From: Sphingomonas sp.
GTDB taxonomy: Bacteria; Pseudomonadota; Alphaproteobacteria; Sphingomonadales; Sphingomonadaceae
Direction: 5' to 3'
DNA: 18,349 nucleotides
Assembly: GCA_030146605.1 (NCBI GenBank)
Contig: JASLBO010000040.1
Span: 1 to 18,349 of the forward strand
Of this stretch, positions 6,974-13,719 are shown piece after piece (position 1 is the stretch's first letter; each line of letters begins with the position of its first letter). The notes below the pieces were generated by a model. It was not told where the DNA came from. It did no database searches and worked only from the letters and a program-made list of their open reading frames with translations. Both the position numbers and the translations under genes were made by a program.

Positions 6974-7986
6974 GCATGCGCCTCGACATAGGCGTCGAGC
7001 CGGGCGAGGTGCACCGCCACGGCATCGTCCGGCAGGAACGAGCCAAGGAAGCTGTTGCGCGCCAGCGTGACGAGATCGTCGCGATCCAGCGTCCGACCGT
7101 GAGCGATCGCGCGGAAATTGTCGCCGATATAGCCGCCGAAATAGGCCGGATCGTCCGAATTGACCGTCGCGCGCAGCCCGAGGCGCAGCATACGGTCGAT
7201 CGGATGCACGTCGATCGAGGCGACGTTGCACAATTTGACGTTCGACAGCGGGCAGACGGTGAGCGTCATCCCCGAACGCGCGAGGCGCGCGACCAAAGCC
7301 GGATCCTCGAGGCTGCGATTGCCGTGATCGAGCCGGTCGACATGGAGCAGATCGAGCGCCTCGTAGACATATTCGGGCGGGCCCTCCTCGCCCGCATGCG
7401 CGACGCGCTTGAGCCCCATCGCGGCGGCAGCGGCGAAGACGCGCTCGAACTTGGCGGGAGGATGGCCGACTTCGGACGAATCGAGCCCGACCGCGTCGAT
7501 GCGGTCGATCCACGGCTGGGCCTGCGTCAGCGTCTTGAAGGCATCCTCCTCGTCGAGGTGGCGCAGGAAGCACAGGATCAGCTTCGAGGTGAGGCCGTGC
7601 TTCGCCTCGGCTTCGGCCATGCCGGCGAGCAGGCCATTGGCGACGACGCCGAAGGGCACGCCGCGATGCGTGTGCGTCTGGGGATCGAAGAAGATCTCGG
7701 CATGGAGCACGCCGTCGGCCGCGGCGCGATCGAAATAGGCCAGCGCGAGCTCACGGAAGTCGTCTTCGGTGCGCAGCACGTCGGCGCCGGCATAATAGAT
7801 GTCGAGAAAGTCCTGCAGGTTCGAGAAATCATAGGCCGCGCGCACTTCCTCGACCGAGGCATGGGGGATGGCGACGTTGTTGCGGCGGGCGAACTCGAAC
7901 ATCTGCTCGGGCTCGAGGCTGCCTTCGATATGGAGGTGCAGCTCCGCCTTGGGCAGGCCGGTGATGAAGGCGTGGAGATCGCTCAT
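6970..7986 (-). CDS. add: Adenine deaminase of the adenosine deaminase superfamily
   Basis: A 338-residue zinc hydrolase of the adenosine/AMP deaminase superfamily. Metal and catalytic residues are all visible: H17 and H19 (ELHLHIEGSLEPE), H197 and E200 (VAHAGEEGPPEY), D220/H221 (RLDHGNR) and D278/D279 (NSDDPAYFGGY). The motifs KAELHLHIEGSLEPE, FFDPQTHTHRG, GLDSSEVGHPP, HAGEEGPPEY and CPLSNVKLC match, from memory, the bacterial adenine deaminase branch (Aah1-like, Pseudomonas PA0148 type). That branch makes hypoxanthine from adenine and differs from true adenosine deaminase. Automatic annotation often calls this family adenosine deaminase, hence the symbol. It is the first gene of a two-gene operon with the phosphoribosyltransferase. 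No clear ribosome site precedes the ATG. Catalysis as a deaminase is nearly certain; adenine over adenosine is likely. Confidence 0.93.
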   Translation of the reverse strand: MSDLHAFITGLPKAELHLHIEGSLEPEQMFEFARRNNVAIPHASVEEVRAAYDFSNLQDFLDIYYAGADVLRTEDDFRELALAYFDRAAADGVLHAEIFFDPQTHTHRGVPFGVVANGLLAGMAEAEAKHGLTSKLILCFLRHLDEEDAFKTLTQAQPWIDRIDAVGLDSSEVGHPPAKFERVFAAAAAMGLKRVAHAGEEGPPEYVYEALDLLHVDRLDHGNRSLEDPALVARLARSGMTLTVCPLSNVKLCNVASIDVHPIDRMLRLGLRATVNSDDPAYFGGYIGDNFRAIAHGRTLDRDDLVTLARNSFLGSFLPDDAVAVHLARLDAYVEAHA

Positions 7987-8057
7987 CGGGTGAGCATCGC
8001 AGGGGCGGGGGAGAGTCGCAAGCGGGAGCGCGCGGCGGCGCGGTGCGTTATTGCCGC

Positions 8058-8255
8058 ATGCCTTCGACCGTGATCCGCCGGTGGGACTATGACGAAGCCG
8101 GGCAGCGGCTCGACGTCACCTTCGTCAGCGGGAAACACTATAGCTATCATGAGGTACCGCCGACGATCGTCGAAGAGATGCGCGCGGCCTTTTCAAAGGG
8201 CAGCTACTTCAATCAAAATATCCGCGACCACTTCCGCTACACCAGATCTCGGTGA
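8058..8255 (+). CDS. KTSC-domain small protein
   Basis: A 65-residue protein that consists entirely of a KTSC domain, a small module also found at the C-terminus of some lysyl-tRNA synthetases. The family pattern is clear: MPSTVIRRWDYD at the start, LDVTFVSGKHYSYHEVPP in the middle, and FSKGSYFNQNIRDHF near the end. The function of free-standing KTSC proteins is unknown to me; a nucleic-acid-binding role is only a guess. The ATG at 8058 was chosen because the domain begins exactly there. A GTG at 8043 in the same frame would add five residues with no family match. It is divergent from the deaminase gene, with 71 nt between the starts. Confidence 0.85.
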   Translation: MPSTVIRRWDYDEAGQRLDVTFVSGKHYSYHEVPPTIVEEMRAAFSKGSYFNQNIRDHFRYTRSR

Positions 8256-8399
8256 CGTCAGGTGTCGAGCAGCCATACCGCGCCGCCCCTTGCCTTGATG
8301 CACCTGGCTGGCTGCCGGCACGCTGCGCATCGAGAATGCGCTCGGCAACGTGCTATGGCCAGAAGAGTCTATGCAGTGATTCGCTGCCGTCAGTAGAGT

Positions 8400-8404
8400 A
8401 GGAG
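8400..8404 (+). promoter_or_regulatory. Ribosome binding site that fixes a TTG start
   Basis: AGGAG lies 7 nt before the TTG at 8412. No ATG or GTG in the frame is as well placed, so this site decides the start of the DUF4145-like gene. The preceding gap (8256-8411) holds no other feature I can support. Confidence 0.6.
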
Positions 8405-8411
8405 CTCGCCC

Positions 8412-9128
8412 TTGTCTCAATTGGTCGCCGACTGCCCGCGTTGCGGAGCCTCAAGGACGACATTCGACTTGCATGGGGATCTGTACGTCGGACTCGCATA
8501 CGAATGGCAAACTCGACACGAGATTTTTGCAAAGTGCAGACATTGCCACCGCGGCGCAATGTTCTACGCCGAACTCGGTGAGCACGATGCGAAGCACGCC
8601 TTCCGAGATGACGGAAAAATCTCAGCTTACAAGGGCTCGGTCAACGACGCCTTCAAAACTATCAGGCCGATTACCAGCCGAGACATCGGAGGAGCGCCAG
8701 CCCCGGAACTCGTTCCTGAAGCGATTGCTAAAGTGTTCTTGGAGGGAACCGCGTCGTATGCGGCAGGTTGCTTCAATGCTGCAGGCGCCATGTTCCGGCT
8801 GGTGCTAGATATCACGACTAAGTCGCTTCTGCCGACAGACGGCGAAGAGCCTCAGCCAAACCGTGACCAGCGGATGAGGTTAGCGCCGCGGCTGGAGTTC
8901 CTGTTCCACACAGGAAAGCTGCCACGGAATCTGGAGCCTTTGGCTGAGTGCGTGCGGCAAGACGGCAACGATGCAGCGCACGACGGCACCCTCACGGCCG
9001 TCGAGGCGGCTGACCTGCTGGACTTTACGACTGCACTGCTGGAGCGCGTTTACACTGAGCCGGGGCGGTTAAAGGCTGCATGGGATCGGAGGGACGCCCG
9101 AAGGGCCGATGCGAAATCGAGGGCGTGA
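8412..9128 (+). CDS. Zinc-ribbon DUF4145/HEPN-like protein
   Basis: A 238-residue cytoplasmic protein with two parts. Residues 1-50 hold a zinc ribbon with ligands C8, C11 (CPRC), C42 and C45 (CRHC). From about residue 105 onward it is helical and ends in a DUF4145-like pattern: VRQDGNDAAHDGTLTAVEAADLLDF, split by turns, with R182, N186 and H190 resembling the R...H signature of HEPN-type folds. DUF4145 occurs alone and fused to type I restriction subunits; its own role is not established. The start is TTG with a good AGGAG site. GC is clearly lower than in the neighbours (roughly mid-50s percent in parts), and it sits beside a tRNA gene, both consistent with horizontal gain. No partner defence gene is visible. 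I recognise the family, not a function. Confidence 0.75.
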   Translation: MSQLVADCPRCGASRTTFDLHGDLYVGLAYEWQTRHEIFAKCRHCHRGAMFYAELGEHDAKHAFRDDGKISAYKGSVNDAFKTIRPITSRDIGGAPAPELVPEAIAKVFLEGTASYAAGCFNAAGAMFRLVLDITTKSLLPTDGEEPQPNRDQRMRLAPRLEFLFHTGKLPRNLEPLAECVRQDGNDAAHDGTLTAVEAADLLDFTTALLERVYTEPGRLKAAWDRRDARRADAKSRA

Positions 9129-9193
9129 GATTAAGGGTCGTCGAAGGCACTACGCCTCGTGCGCCAGAAACCCTAGGTCTCTGCGGAAAAAGA

Positions 9194-9268
9194 TGGCTCC
9201 CCGGGCCTGATTCGAACAGGCGACCATTCGATTAACAGTCGAACGCTCTACCGCTGAGCTACCGGGGA
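9194..9268 (-). tRNA. tRNA-Asn, anticodon GTT
   Basis: On the minus strand the acceptor arm pairs TCCCCGG (5') with CCGGGGA (3'), followed by discriminator G and an encoded CCA. The D arm contains GCTCAGCGGTAGAGC. The anticodon loop is CTGTTAA, with GTT at 9234-9236. The T arm contains GTTCGAATC. The 75-nt length and all arms are normal. The NAD kinase gene lies upstream on the same strand, ending about 100 nt before it, but the tRNA has its own promoter candidate. Confidence 0.97.
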
Positions 9269-9308
9269 AAACCGTCTTCTGAGCGACCGGGGCCGCTGCG
9301 GAGGCGCG

Positions 9309-9338
9309 CCTATAGCAGCGGGTTTTCGGACATGGCAA
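9309..9338 (-). promoter_or_regulatory. Promoter of tRNA-Asn
   Basis: On the minus strand TTGCCA (9333-9338) is separated by 18 nt from TATAGG (9309-9314). This gives five of six and four of six matches to the sigma-70 consensus. Initiation would fall near 9302, leaving a 5' leader of about 34 nt before the mature tRNA. It lies in the gap between the end of nadK and the tRNA, so the tRNA need not depend on read-through. Confidence 0.55.
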
Positions 9339-9372
9339 TAGCGGTCTGCGGGTCTTTTCGACGCGCGGCACC

Positions 9373-10140
9373 TCAGGCGATGAATTGTTCCATCGTTATG
9401 CGGTCGTCGAGCGCATGCTCGGGGTCGAACAGCAAGGTGAGGTCGCGCATATGGTCGATCGCGATCTCGACCTGCGCGACTTCGCGTATCTCGCGCTGAT
9501 CGGCGACGGCGCTCACCGGGCGCTTGTCGGCTTCGAGCACGCGAATGCCGATGCGGGTCTTTTCGGGCAGGATCGCCCCCCGCCAGCGGCGCGGGCGGAA
9601 CGGGCTGATCGGGGTGAGCGCGAGCAGCGCCGAGCCGAGCGGGAGAATCGGCCCGTTGGCCGAGAGATTGTACGCGGTCGAGCCGGCGGGGGTGGCCACC
9701 AGCATGCCGTCGGCGACCAGCTCTTCCAGAACGACGCGGCCGTTGATGGTAACCTCCAGCTTGGCGGTCTGGCGCGTTTCGCGGAGCAAGGAGACTTCGT
9801 TGATCGCCGGCAGCATGCATTGCTCGCCGCTGATCGTGAGCGCGGTCATGCTGAGCGGCGAGACGCGGAAGGGCTTGGCGCGCGCCAGGCGCTCGTCGAG
9901 CCGTTCGAGCCGCCAATCGTTCATCAGAAAGCCGATCGTGCCGAGATTCATCCCGAATACGGGGACGATCCGGCGGCGCTCGAGCATCGCGTGGAGCGTC
10001 TGGAGCATGAACCCGTCGCCGCCCAAGGCGACGACCTGCTCGGCCTCTTCGAGCGGGACCCAGTCATAGGCGCTGCGCAGATCCTCGATTGCGGCCTGCG
10101 CGGGCGGAGTCGGCGAGGCGACGAGCGCGCGAAGCGTCAT
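9373..10140 (-). CDS. nadK: NAD kinase
   Basis: NAD kinase phosphorylates NAD to NADP, the only route to NADP in most bacteria. The 255-residue protein carries the signature GGDG at 40-43 (VVALGGDGFML, D42 catalytic), followed by FGMNLGTIGFLMN (62-74). The NE motif is at N114-E115 (PAINEVSLLR), and the NAD-binding segment is DGMLVATPAGSTAYNLSANGP (144-164, with its Gly/Ser/Thr/Tyr positions intact). The length is typical of the short alphaproteobacterial enzymes. The ATG at 10140 overlaps the moaA stop as ATGA, which fixes the start even though the frame is open further upstream. It is translated as the second gene after moaA. The pairing with a molybdopterin enzyme is not metabolically obvious. 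Confidence 0.96.
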   Translation of the reverse strand: MTLRALVASPTPPAQAAIEDLRSAYDWVPLEEAEQVVALGGDGFMLQTLHAMLERRRIVPVFGMNLGTIGFLMNDWRLERLDERLARAKPFRVSPLSMTALTISGEQCMLPAINEVSLLRETRQTAKLEVTINGRVVLEELVADGMLVATPAGSTAYNLSANGPILPLGSALLALTPISPFRPRRWRGAILPEKTRIGIRVLEADKRPVSAVADQREIREVAQVEIAIDHMRDLTLLFDPEHALDDRITMEQFIA

Positions 10141-11150
10141 CCGCCGGTCACGCTCATATGACGGGCGACGGCGGGTGCTTCCCCGGCCGCAATGCGGAAA
10201 TCGTGCGCCGCGGGCTTGAGGTCGAGCGCCTGGCTGATCCGGACATCGACCTCGGCGAGCCCGCCGGTGCGGATCGCCGCGCGCAGATCGACCGAATCCT
10301 CGTGGCCGAGGCACATGTGGAGCTTGCCGTCGGTCGACAGGCGGACGCGGTTGCAGGTCGCGCAGAAATTGCCGGTGAGCGGCGAGATCAGGCCGAGCCG
10401 GCTATTCGTACCCGCCAGCCGCCAATAGCGCGCGGGGCCGCCGGATCGATGATCGTCGGCGATCAGGTCAAAGCGGTCTCGAAGATCGGCGAGAACGCGC
10501 GGGAGCGGCAGGAAACGATCCATGCGATCTTCGTCGATCTGGCCGAGCGGCATCGTCTCGATCAGGGTCAGGTCGTGTCCCTCGTCGCCGGCCCAGGCGA
10601 GCATCGGGGCGATCTCATGTTCGTTGAGCCCTTTGAGCGCGACCATGTTGATCTTGATCCGCAGCCCGGCGGCCTTGGCCGCGGCGATGCCCTCCAGCAC
10701 CTTGGCCACGTCGCCGTGGCGGGTGATGTGACGGAAGAGAGCGGGGTCGCGGCTGTCGAGGCTGACGTTGATCCGACGCATGCCGGCGGCGAACAGTTCC
10801 CCGGCGTGCGCGGCGAGGCGGGTGGCGTTGGTGGTCAGGGTGAGCTCGTCGAGCCCGGCGCCGAGCTGCCGGCCGAGCCGCCAGGCGAGATCGATCATGT
10901 CGCGGCGGATCAGCGGCTCGCCGCCGGTCAGACGGATTTTCCGCACGCCACGCGCAATGAAGCGCTCGGCGATCAGCGCGATCTCCTCGAGGCTGAGCAG
11001 TTCGGCGCGCGGCAGGAAGGTCATCTTCTCGGCCATGCAATAGCGGCAGCGAAGGTCGCAGCGGTCGGTGACCGAAATGCGCAGATAGCTGATCGCGCGG
11101 CCGTGGCGGTCCACCAGTTTGTCGGCGCTCGGAACGGGGACGCTGGCCAT
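10137..11150 (-). CDS. moaA: GTP 3',8-cyclase MoaA
   Basis: MoaA is the radical-SAM enzyme that, with MoaC, turns GTP into cyclic pyranopterin monophosphate, the first step of molybdenum cofactor synthesis. The N-terminal cluster that cleaves SAM has C31, C35 and C38 (TDRCDLRCRYCMAEK). The SAM-binding GGEP is at about 76-79 (RLTGGEPLIRRD). The C-terminal substrate cluster has C263, C266 and C280 (NFCATCNRVRLS and HMCLG). The protein ends in HMSVTGG; the C-terminal Gly-Gly is needed for activity in characterised MoaA proteins. At 337 residues it is normal and complete. It is the first gene of a coupled pair with nadK and divergent from the EAL gene. No other moa gene is in the window. Confidence 0.97.
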   Translation of the reverse strand: MASVPVPSADKLVDRHGRAISYLRISVTDRCDLRCRYCMAEKMTFLPRAELLSLEEIALIAERFIARGVRKIRLTGGEPLIRRDMIDLAWRLGRQLGAGLDELTLTTNATRLAAHAGELFAAGMRRINVSLDSRDPALFRHITRHGDVAKVLEGIAAAKAAGLRIKINMVALKGLNEHEIAPMLAWAGDEGHDLTLIETMPLGQIDEDRMDRFLPLPRVLADLRDRFDLIADDHRSGGPARYWRLAGTNSRLGLISPLTGNFCATCNRVRLSTDGKLHMCLGHEDSVDLRAAIRTGGLAEVDVRISQALDLKPAAHDFRIAAGEAPAVARHMSVTGG

Positions 11151-11230
11151 GTTGCCGGGGTAAGGCCTTGTGCGCGGCCAAACAACCCTTCGGATGGCGG
11201 CGGACGACGCTTCTCGCTATCGAGGGGGGA

Positions 11231-13213
11231 ATGGATGACAATTTCACGATCGCCGACGCCCCCGCCGCCGCCGAAATCCCGGTGTTCGTGCTTTCTTTCC
11301 GCCAGCGCGACGAAGTGGCCGCGGCCGCTGCAGGCGGGGGCTGGCGCGTCGTCGCGGCGCGGCGCCCCGACGGTCTCGAACAGCGTTTCCTCGCGAGCGG
11401 CGCCAGCGTCGCGGTGATCGACGCACGCGGGGCGATGAGCGAGGGGCTCGACGCTACCAAGGCGCTGGGCGCGGCGGTCGAGGCGCATGGCGGGGCGATC
11501 CTGATCCTCGTTTCGCAAAGCGACACGGTGCACATGCGTCATTTCTACGACGCGGGAGGGACGCATTTCCTGGGCGGCCCGATGTCGTCGGCGGCGATGG
11601 CGCATGCGATTCGCTTCGCCCACCGGCATGTCGATCGGCTGGCCCGATCGCGCGGGGAAAGCGGCGGCGCGGCGGAGCCGCTGGGCTGGCGGTTCGATGC
11701 CGAAATGCGCTCGCTCCAGCTGACGCCCGGGCTGGCCAATCTGCTCGGGCTGAGCGAGGCGCCGGGGCTGCTTTCGGTGATGCGGCGGCTCGATCCAGAG
11801 GACCGGGCGCTGGTCAGGACCGCGCTCGGCCGGCTTGGTAGCGACCATGGCTCGACGGCCTTCGCGCACGATCTGCCGGGGGTGGGGCGCGTGGTGCAGC
11901 ATCTGCAATATGACCATGAAGCGGGATCGCTGCATGCGCTGGTCGAGGCGCTCGGCGTCGCACCCGATGCGAGCTTGGCGGTGCGCGATGCGCTGACCGG
12001 CGCGCGCGACGCGACCAGCGCGCGGCGCTGGATCGACCGCCAGCTCGGCGAAGGCCAGTCGATCGGCGTGATCCTGATCGGGCTCAACCGCTTCGAGACC
12101 GTGAACACGGCGTATGGGCGCGAGGCCGGCGATGCGCTGCTGCGCGGCGTCTCCCGGCGGGTCGCCGAAGTGGCGCGGGCGCTGCTCGGACCCGAGGCAG
12201 TCGTCGCGCGCATCGGCGGCTCGGAATTCCTCGTCGCGAGCCCGGGGGCTGGCAGAGTGCAGCTCGCCGAGGCCGAGGCGCGGCTCGAAGAGGTGATCAG
12301 CCGGCCGTTCGTCGCGGGCGGCGAGATCGCCCATCTCGGCGCCAGGATGGCGAGCAGCACCAGCGTCGCCGGCGATTCGGCGGCGAGCCTGTTGCGGCGC
12401 GCAAGCGAGGCTCTGCTCGGCGACGCGGTGCCCGCCGAGCCCAACGCGCCGCCGCTCGAGGAACTCGCCAACGATCTGCATCGCGCACTCGAACGCAGCG
12501 AGATCGGCGTGCGCTTCCAGCCGCAGGTGGCCATCGCTTCGGGACAAATTACGGGGGTAGAGGCGCTTGCGCGCTGGCAGCATCCGCAACTGGGCGAGAT
12601 CGGCGCTGAAACGCTGTTCCTCGCGGCGCAGCGCGCCGGACTCGAGGCGCAGCTCAGCGATCATGTCCAGCGGCGCGCGCTCACGGCGGCCGCGCAATGG
12701 CCGTCGAAATTGGCGCGGCTTCGGCTGTCGATCAACGTGACCGCGAGCGACGTGGGGCGTGCCGGCTTTGCCGACAGCCTGCTCGGGCGAGTCGACGCCA
12801 GCGGGTTTCCGCGATCGCGGCTGACGGTGGAGATCACCGAGAGCGGGATCATGGCAGACCTTACCGAGGCGGCGCGACTGCTGTCGCAGCTGCGCGCGGC
12901 GGGCTGCCGGGTGGCGATCGACGATTTCGGGACGGGCTATTCGAGCCTAGCCTATCTCAAGGCGCTGCCGCTCGATTATCTCAAGATCGACAAGCGCCTC
13001 AGCCACGACATCACCGGCGCGCACCGCGACCGCGTGGTGGTGCGCGGGGTGATCGACATGGCGCGGTCGCTGGGGCTCGCGGTGGTGGCGGAGGGAGTCG
13101 AGACCGACGCCCAGCTCGACCTGCTCGCCAAGGAAGGCTGCCAATATTTCCAGGGCTATCTCTGCGCCGAGCCGCTCGACGTGCCCGCGCTGGCCAACTT
13201 GGTGCAGGGGTGA
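11231..13213 (+). CDS. Receiver-like / PAS-like / degenerate GGDEF / EAL protein (predicted c-di-GMP phosphodiesterase)
   Basis: A 660-residue soluble protein with no membrane segment. Residues about 15-135 look like a receiver-type alpha/beta domain: D64 is at the usual phospho-acceptor strand, but the acidic pocket is missing and the conserved Lys-Pro is replaced by Gly-Gly-Pro. Residues about 150-240 are PAS-like. The GGDEF domain (about 252-400) is degenerate: the motif reads GGSEF (329-333) and the metal-binding strand reads LIGLNRFETVN, so cyclase activity is unlikely. The EAL domain (about 408-655) keeps E444 (VEALARW), N502, E534/E537 (VEITES), D564/D565 (IDDFGTGYSS), K585, E621 (AEGVET) and Q641. 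It should hydrolyse c-di-GMP, with the upstream domains as sensors. The ATG has a GAGG site 5 nt upstream. It overlaps the next gene by 4 nt. Confidence 0.93.
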   Translation: MDDNFTIADAPAAAEIPVFVLSFRQRDEVAAAAAGGGWRVVAARRPDGLEQRFLASGASVAVIDARGAMSEGLDATKALGAAVEAHGGAILILVSQSDTVHMRHFYDAGGTHFLGGPMSSAAMAHAIRFAHRHVDRLARSRGESGGAAEPLGWRFDAEMRSLQLTPGLANLLGLSEAPGLLSVMRRLDPEDRALVRTALGRLGSDHGSTAFAHDLPGVGRVVQHLQYDHEAGSLHALVEALGVAPDASLAVRDALTGARDATSARRWIDRQLGEGQSIGVILIGLNRFETVNTAYGREAGDALLRGVSRRVAEVARALLGPEAVVARIGGSEFLVASPGAGRVQLAEAEARLEEVISRPFVAGGEIAHLGARMASSTSVAGDSAASLLRRASEALLGDAVPAEPNAPPLEELANDLHRALERSEIGVRFQPQVAIASGQITGVEALARWQHPQLGEIGAETLFLAAQRAGLEAQLSDHVQRRALTAAAQWPSKLARLRLSINVTASDVGRAGFADSLLGRVDASGFPRSRLTVEITESGIMADLTEAARLLSQLRAAGCRVAIDDFGTGYSSLAYLKALPLDYLKIDKRLSHDITGAHRDRVVVRGVIDMARSLGLAVVAEGVETDAQLDLLAKEGCQYFQGYLCAEPLDVPALANLVQG

Positions 13214-13611
13214 GCGATCCGCAGGATGTGAGCGGCGTCTGGTACGGGCGCTATGCGGCTTATGACGGGCACGAGGATAATGGCTTCATCGCGTTGCTGG
13301 AGGAGATTTCGGGTGCGGTGACCGGCACGATCACCGAACCGGACGGTGCGGGTGGCGCGATCCGGCGGGCGACCGTCACTGGCCAGCGCGACGGCGCCAG
13401 CCTGCGCTTCACCAAGCAATATGACGGCAGCGGCGGCTGGACCCATTTCGTACGCTATTCGGGCGCGGTCGACGCGGACGGGACGCTGGTGATGGGCAGC
13501 TGGGTAGTCGAGGGGTTGACCGGCGCGTTCGACATGACCCGCGAGAAGTTTGATGCCGAGGCGCTGGAGGAAGAGGAAGCGATCGAGATCGTCATGGGGC
13601 GATCGATCTAA
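13210..13611 (+). CDS. Unrecognised beta-rich protein coupled to the EAL gene
   Basis: A 133-residue protein I do not recognise. It starts with GTG at 13210, overlapping the TGA of the EAL gene as GTGA, so it is translated by coupling. There is no signal peptide or membrane segment. The sequence alternates short strands and turns: DVSGVWYGRYAAY, NGFIALLEEISGAVTGTITE, ATVTGQRDGASLRF, THFVRYSGAVDADGTLVMGSWVV, TGAFDMTRE. This suggests a small antiparallel barrel of lipocalin or avidin style (inference from pattern only). The C-terminus is acidic (DAEALEEEEAIEIVMGRSI). Its position makes it a possible partner or effector of the c-di-GMP enzyme. It ends at a palindromic repeat shared with the convergent mfd gene. 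Confidence 0.8.
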   Translation: MSDPQDVSGVWYGRYAAYDGHEDNGFIALLEEISGAVTGTITEPDGAGGAIRRATVTGQRDGASLRFTKQYDGSGGWTHFVRYSGAVDADGTLVMGSWVVEGLTGAFDMTREKFDAEALEEEEAIEIVMGRSI

Positions 13612-13621
13612 AGGCCAACTT

Positions 13622-13709
13622 ACCGTTCGCCCTGAGCTTGTCGAAGGGCGCGAGCCGCAAGCAAATCGCTCGCCGAGAGCAGTGCTTCGACAGGCTCAGC
13701 ACGAACGGT
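13622..13709. repeat. Palindromic repeat between convergent genes (CCGTTCG...CGAACGG type)
   Basis: Arms of 27 nt at 13622-13648 and 13683-13709 are imperfect inverted complements: ACCGTTCG...GAGCTTGTCGAAG against CTTCGACAGGCTCAG...CGAACGGT. A 34-nt spacer separates them. This wording (TTCGACAAGCTCAGG and relatives) is a very common dispersed palindrome in sphingomonads and other GC-rich proteobacteria (recalled, not searched). It lies between the ends of the beta-rich gene and mfd and may act as a transcription barrier on both strands. Confidence 0.85.
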
Positions 13710-13719
13710 TGTCAGCGCC

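Noticed and set aside
8256..8411. Possible att site or gene remnant between the KTSC and DUF4145-like genes
   Set aside because: I looked for a copy of the tRNA-Asn 3' end and for a recognisable protein fragment in all frames and found neither. CAGGTG and CACCTG occur there but do not form a coherent hairpin.
11168..11230. An upstream TTG start for the EAL protein (21 more residues)
   Set aside because: The ATG at 11231 has a GAGG ribosome site at the right distance, and the extra residues look unlike a folded or signal segment.
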